A DNA stretch of 64,000 bases from Sequoia sempervirens (Eukaryota; Streptophyta; Pinopsida; Cupressales; Cupressaceae). This document shows positions 61,601 through 64,000 of the stretch, in pieces. The first letter of the stretch is position 1. Every line of letters begins with the position of its first letter. Where the stretch lies: contig VDFB02262731.1 of NCBI GenBank assembly GCA_007258455.2, positions 1-64,000 of the forward strand, in the 5' to 3' direction. The notes under the pieces were generated by a model. That model had not been told where the DNA came from, ran no database searches, and saw nothing but the letters and a program-made list of their open reading frames with translations. A program made the translations under genes and the position numbers.

Positions 61601-62363
61601 CAAGAATGCAAGCAGGAAATTTTTGAATTCAAACTTGCATTCAAATCTGGGCAGAAACGTGTATTCTTCTATTTCTCCCCTCTTTCCTCTCCTCCTCTGC
61701 TTATAAATATTAGATGATTTTAAAACAACAAAGCAAAGGGGATTTTTCTGGGAAAAACTCTGCCCATTTTGTAACAAATTTGGGCAGATTCAAACCTGTA
61801 GAAGGCATTTTATGTTAACTTCAAACCTTTGATAGCCTGCATATAACTATGTACTTTCTTTTACTTTTTGCATTTGCTTGACAGTGTGTCATTTGTGATA
61901 AATAAAATGTTATATTGTTGTGTTTATTTGTGTTGCTGGAATGTCTTCTCTTTCTACTTTCCATCTGCACTCAGTTAGCCTTGGCCTCTGCACCTAGGAC
62001 TTGATGATCTCTTGTGAACAGTTTCTAACCTTCTACCAATAAATGATTGTGCAAACTTTTGCTTCTTGCCTTTCATAATGTACATATCTTCCCTCTCCGT
62101 TGACTAATAGGACATGTGTATGTAATTTATATGCCATGGAAAGCCCTCTTTTTATTGGCACACTGCCCCTTTAGGATAGGATTTCTTCCATGCATTTATC
62201 TCTCCCTTTTCCCTTGCAAGTGGCTATTAAGAGCTGGTTGCATATCATACAAGGAGCTGACCTTTCATCCCGGAGGTTACCCTACAGATCAAGTCCCACA
62301 TCTACAAGATTTCCCATTGTTGATCTCCACGGATGGCATAGATATTGAACACAATTAACACAC
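58626..62363. other. Intergenic; probable old LTR sequence at 59.6-62.0 kb
   Basis: 59560-61100 is richer in GC with recurring GCACAG/CATGG words and overlapping Leu/Cys-rich minus-strand frames that I do not believe are genes. A TATA box (TTATAAATATT, near 61701) followed by AATAAAATG (near 61899) suggests an LTR R region on the plus strand. I could not find LTR ends or a duplication. Confidence 0.4.
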
Positions 62364-62768
62364 CATTAGATGCAGCAGCAATATCAAAGCCTTCAATAGG
62401 TATCTTCATTGTCTCAATCCCATCATAGCTGAAGGAGAATTATTGACAATTCATAAATGGTAGAGAAATTTTCTTAATTTTTAGTACCATAGAAAACAGA
62501 TTAATTGAACCTTTTGATTCAGATTTTTTTATGTATAATTCAAAGTATAGACCCTGTTGATGCACAAGATTCAAGATTATAAATTTTGTTTTTATGGTAA
62601 GCAATTTTTATAGATTGTTGATGGGATCATTACAATCTACCTATCTTCAGCATCATTGGTCTCATAGCTTGAGGATTTCCCTTGGCCAATTGAGGGTGTG
62701 TTCCCATTTGCTTCATGTTTAGACAAACCACCATATTTTACAAAGTGAAAGACTAAGTCATCTTTATT
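62364..62768 (-). CDS. Two exons of an unrecognised host gene
   Basis: Exons on the minus strand: 62768-62641 (128 bp) and 62428-62364 (65 bp). The first reads NKDDLVFHFVKYGG, then a Ser/Gly-rich stretch ending NDAED; the second reads YDGIETMKIPIEGFDIAAAS. The intron is GT...AG with acceptor TTCTCCTTCAG, and the 2-nt and 1-nt ends join to one Ser codon. The upstream exon has an acceptor after TTGAAGAG, and the second exon ends at a GT donor. The open, compositionally protein-like frames and exact phase match make coincidence unlikely, but I do not recognise the family. Neighbouring exons must be outside the searched signal. Confidence 0.55.
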
Positions 62769-64000
62769 CTCTTCAAGAAATAGAATTTGAGGAATAATTT
62801 ATTTTCCAATGTTCAATCTACTATGAAATCCATGGGAGATACTATTTTTTATTGTACCCATACAAAACTTTCTTATTGTGTCAAATTTTTAGACCAAAAT
62901 CTTCATTTACATACTCTTAATATGTTTTGGAATCTTGTCTACTTCACACAATCTTGTTGGTTCTTTTCGTAACCCTCATAGGATCATAAAAATTGAGTGC
63001 ACCTCACTAAAGGAGCAAGACACTTTCAGGAGTTTAGGCACACACTCATACAAAGAACGCATGCACGTAGAGCTAAAAACGCACCTCTACAAAGGATCCA
63101 ATATTGCTAGTTTAAAGAAGTGCATGTAGGAGAGCAATGGTAAACAATACAAGAAAATCTTACTTGAAAGATCAAAAAGAAAGATTTGAAAGCATGTCGG
63201 GAATGGAATACAAACCCTAGAAGAAGCTAGCACACGCTTTTATAAGAAGATGAATGCTTGAAAACTCTCAAGTCAAAGTATCCACATGTGCCAAAAAGCT
63301 TAGGCATGCCAATCCAAAGGACTAATTCTTCCATCTAAGCAAAAGCACATCTATAGAGTAGTGACAAACACAAGATAGGCAAGGCATGCCAGTTCAAAGA
63401 AGGAAAAATGTTTGATAATGTTAAAGTGTGCACCACAATAAAGAATGACTAATTTCATTGTAGTGTACTGGCATGTGCCAAAAAGCTTAAGCACACCAAT
63501 ACAAAAGACCAAGTTTATTAGAAAGAGGATCCTTTTTGAAAAGGCTTGTCTATGAAAAGAGTGTGGAAAGTAGAATGAAGGCATTTCAATTTGGCAAACA
63601 TAGACAATAAAATTATTTCCCAAATTTTTTAAGCACATGCCTCACAAAGGATTTTTTCTCATTCAAAGGCATGTCAGCAAGTTTGAAGGCACATTGACCA
63701 AATTGAACACATGAAGGCATGTGAGTTCAAGGACGTAGTAAGGAGGTAGTTCTTCTTTTTAGAAGGTTTTGCAAGCCAAAGAATTGGTGCACCCGAACTT
63801 TGGCATGCACCAAAGTAAAGAATTACTTCAAAGCTAAAAATTAATCACCTAATGTATAGGTTGTTGAAAGGCACCAGACAACTAAAGGGGAGGGGAGGTG
63901 AATGAGTTGTCACCAAACTCAATCACAATCCTTAAACACTTATCAACTTCAAATCCACTTTATTCTGTTATTAAGTATGAACATGAAATACAAATAACAG
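62769..64000. other. Intergenic, loosely repeated words
   Basis: A partial direct repeat, CATGTGCCAAAAAGCTTA, occurs at about 63289 and 63473 with similar flanks. More diffuse GGCATG..CA..AAAG words continue to ~63820. No gene recognised. The window ends here without a boundary. Confidence 0.4.

Overview
The window looks like nuclear DNA of a seed plant with a very large, repeat-filled genome. A gymnosperm (conifer-like) genome is my best guess. The evidence is an AT-rich background, nested LTR retrotransposons primed by initiator-tRNA-Met (TGGTATCAGAGC sites), very long LTRs, tRNA-derived SINEs, a plant-type hAT relic, and host-gene exons with GT/AG introns far apart. I see no bacterial, organellar or rRNA/tRNA genes. 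A 100-N assembly gap (31496-31595) splits the window into two contigs.

Contig 1 (1-31495). Positions 1-1350 hold the decayed 3' end of a Gypsy element. At 2540-8420 a decayed Gypsy integrase is split by a ~3.0 kb solo LTR of 'family A' (3116-7867, TSD GGTCA), which is itself split by a solo LTR of 'family B' (3508-5263, TSD CAAAA). A second family B solo LTR lies at 9373-10852 (TSD TATGC). A LINE-like DUF4283 relic (13221-13960) and a large microsatellite (13968-14870) follow. The first four exons of a 3-hydroxyisobutyryl-CoA hydrolase-like gene are on the minus strand (18681 to 15847), and its intron 1 is mostly a degenerate ~70 bp tandem array. A minus-strand, non-autonomous LTR element occupies 19821-25357 (TSD ATTAT). 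Three SINEs with perfect 15-18 bp TSDs and two copies of a hammerhead-ribozyme-like motif lie at 19.4-31.2 kb.

Contig 2 (31596-64000). A minus-strand family A LTR (31596-35016) abuts a Ty3/Gypsy chromovirus fragment (integrase plus chromodomain, 35017-36274) and its 3' LTR. That LTR is split by a giant 8.1 kb family A unit (37627-45713, TSD CTTTG) carrying a single-frame ~1,127-codon ORF broken only by seven stop codons. Two more hydrolase exons lie at 47765-48076 (minus). A hAT transposase relic is split by a young, full-length family B element (50873-58575, TSD CTAAA). Its LTRs differ at about five positions, and it carries one intact 1,245-codon minus-strand ORF without recognisable gag or pol motifs. 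Two phase-compatible exons of an unrecognised host gene lie at 62364-62768 (minus).

How the parts relate. The autonomous-type machinery seen here is the decayed chromovirus. The family B non-autonomous element shares its LTR start and its PPT-adjacent hairpin, so the chromovirus group is a plausible mobilising partner. The host gene pieces are out of order across the N gap: 5' exons lie downstream of later exons on the same strand. With the missing 5' half of the chromovirus, this suggests paralogous copies or a wrong or large join at the gap.
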